The translations under genes were made by a program, and so were the position numbers. The notes under the pieces are model-generated. The model worked only from the letters and a program-made list of their open reading frames with translations. It did no database searches and had not been told where the DNA came from. A stretch of 64,000 bases of DNA from Roseibium marinum (lineage in GTDB: Bacteria > Pseudomonadota > Alphaproteobacteria > Rhizobiales > Stappiaceae), in NCBI RefSeq assembly GCF_002906165.1, contig NZ_PPCN01000017.1:1-64000 (forward strand), written 5' to 3'. Shown in pieces: positions 63,310 to 64,000 of the stretch; position 1 is the first letter of the stretch; each line of letters begins with the position of its first letter.

Positions 63310-64000
63310 ATGCGCATCGGATTTCAGGCGGGTGCCTTGAACGAACGCGGCATGAGCGTCGCGCTCCATGATTATGCTCTCGGCACACAGGCGTTGCTTG
63401 GTCATGAGGCCGTGGTTTTTTATGACGAGGCCAAAAGCACGCCCGCGGTCGTCGATAAATTCAAGCGGTTGCTGAACCTTGTTCCGGTTCCAGCGGAAAG
63501 AGACGGCCGCGCGGTCAGCGATCCGTACAAACTCGACTTCTGCTACTATATCCGCGACGGGCAGCGCAGGCCCCTGACGCTTTCCTCGCAGCGATCCGGC
63601 ATTCATGCGGTGTTCCGCCATTTCGAGCCGCATGGCGATGTCTATGCCTATGTTTCCGACTGGCTGGCAGAGTGGATGAGCGGTGGACGGGCACCGGCCG
63701 TGCCGCATATCGTCGATCTGCCGGAGACGGGCGGTTCCTTGCGGGCAGAGCTGAACATTCCGGCCGATGCCTTCGTGGTCGGCCGCTATGGCGGGTTCGA
63801 CCAGTTCAACGTTCCTTTCGCGCAACGTGCTGTCGCCGAGGCTCTGGAACAGCGGTCAAATCTCCATTTCCTGTTCGTGAACACGCAGGAATTCCTCTCG
63901 CACCCCCGGGCGCTGTTCCTGCCGCGCATCGTCGAGCAGCGGGAAAAAGCGCGGTTCATTTCCTGTTGCGATGCCGGACTGAACGCCAAGAAGATCGGCG
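63310..64000 (+). CDS. Glycosyltransferase-like protein (partial, cut by window end)
   Basis: The frame starts at ATG 63310 (MRIGFQAGALNERGMSVALH) and stays open to the end of the window, 230 residues so far. It has IPADAFVVGRYGGFDQFNVP, HFLFVNTQEFLSHPRALFLP and FISCCDAGLNAKKIG, like the GT-B-type family with an HPR motif. Its donor and acceptor are unknown. The C-terminus lies outside the window. Confidence 0.75.
   Translation, partial: MRIGFQAGALNERGMSVALHDYALGTQALLGHEAVVFYDEAKSTPAVVDKFKRLLNLVPVPAERDGRAVSDPYKLDFCYYIRDGQRRPLTLSSQRSGIHAVFRHFEPHGDVYAYVSDWLAEWMSGGRAPAVPHIVDLPETGGSLRAELNIPADAFVVGRYGGFDQFNVPFAQRAVAEALEQRSNLHFLFVNTQEFLSHPRALFLPRIVEQREKARFISCCDAGLNAKKIG

Noticed and set aside
61601..63388. 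A long open frame opposite the MscS gene
   Set aside because: Antisense shadow; His/Gln/Asp-rich low-complexity translation without motifs.

Overview
This window comes from a high-GC alphaproteobacterium of the order Hyphomicrobiales (Rhizobiales), most likely near Stappiaceae (Roseibium/Labrenzia). The pointers are the neighbourhood rpsD-murI-trmJ-icd, purC-purS-small membrane protein-purQ, purL-bolA-grxD, a DUF1476 (ATPase inhibitor zeta-like) gene, BA14K, DUF1127 and DUF2336 proteins, and the general protein flavour. The genus is inferred, not proven. No rRNA, tRNA or CRISPR array was seen.

Layout. 0.1-2.1 kb: overlapping FetA/FetB-like ABC exporter genes and a glutathione S-transferase. 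2.3-13.4 kb: two unrelated NADP isocitrate dehydrogenases (dimeric and monomeric types), an Rrf2 regulator divergent from an MFS pump, a cobalamin riboswitch before a CbiM-like permease, a MarR/OhrR-like regulator divergent from a secreted alpha/beta hydrolase, then trmJ and murI. 13.4-16.3 kb: an EAL-CBS-GGDEF protein and rpsD. 16.4-22.3 kb: a redox/xenobiotic island with a large winged-helix/STAND regulator, an isochorismatase-like protein that has lost its catalytic cysteine segment, a second alpha/beta hydrolase and wrbA. 22.5-43.0 kb: housekeeping genes (ttcA, grxD, bolA, purL, purQ, purS, purC, purB, rpe) mixed with regulators and small or hypothetical genes. Two membrane microproteins (46 and 35 codons) sit inside the purine and bolA-grxD groups.

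43.2-51.2 kb is an accessory island and the most unusual part. A GC-rich repeated block carries a GNAT-like acetyltransferase gene. It alternates five times with visibly AT-rich, unrelated genes. Each AT-rich gene overlaps or abuts the short start of another protein. Only one such downstream protein is long: it has a variable head, low-complexity repeats and a calcium-binding trunk. I read this as a partly decayed tandem array of GNAT / small partner / secreted calcium-binding effector units, in which the head of the effector varies and its tail is conserved. That is the reverse of the usual polymorphic-toxin layout. Function is inferred only.

51.2-64 kb: a DUF2259 protein, a bile acid:Na+ symporter-like carrier, a D-amino-acid-dehydrogenase-like oxidoreductase, an Lrp regulator and a fused indolepyruvate ferredoxin oxidoreductase (an amino-acid catabolism group), then DUF1127-like and DUF2336 proteins, a large MscS-type channel and a glycosyltransferase cut by the window end.
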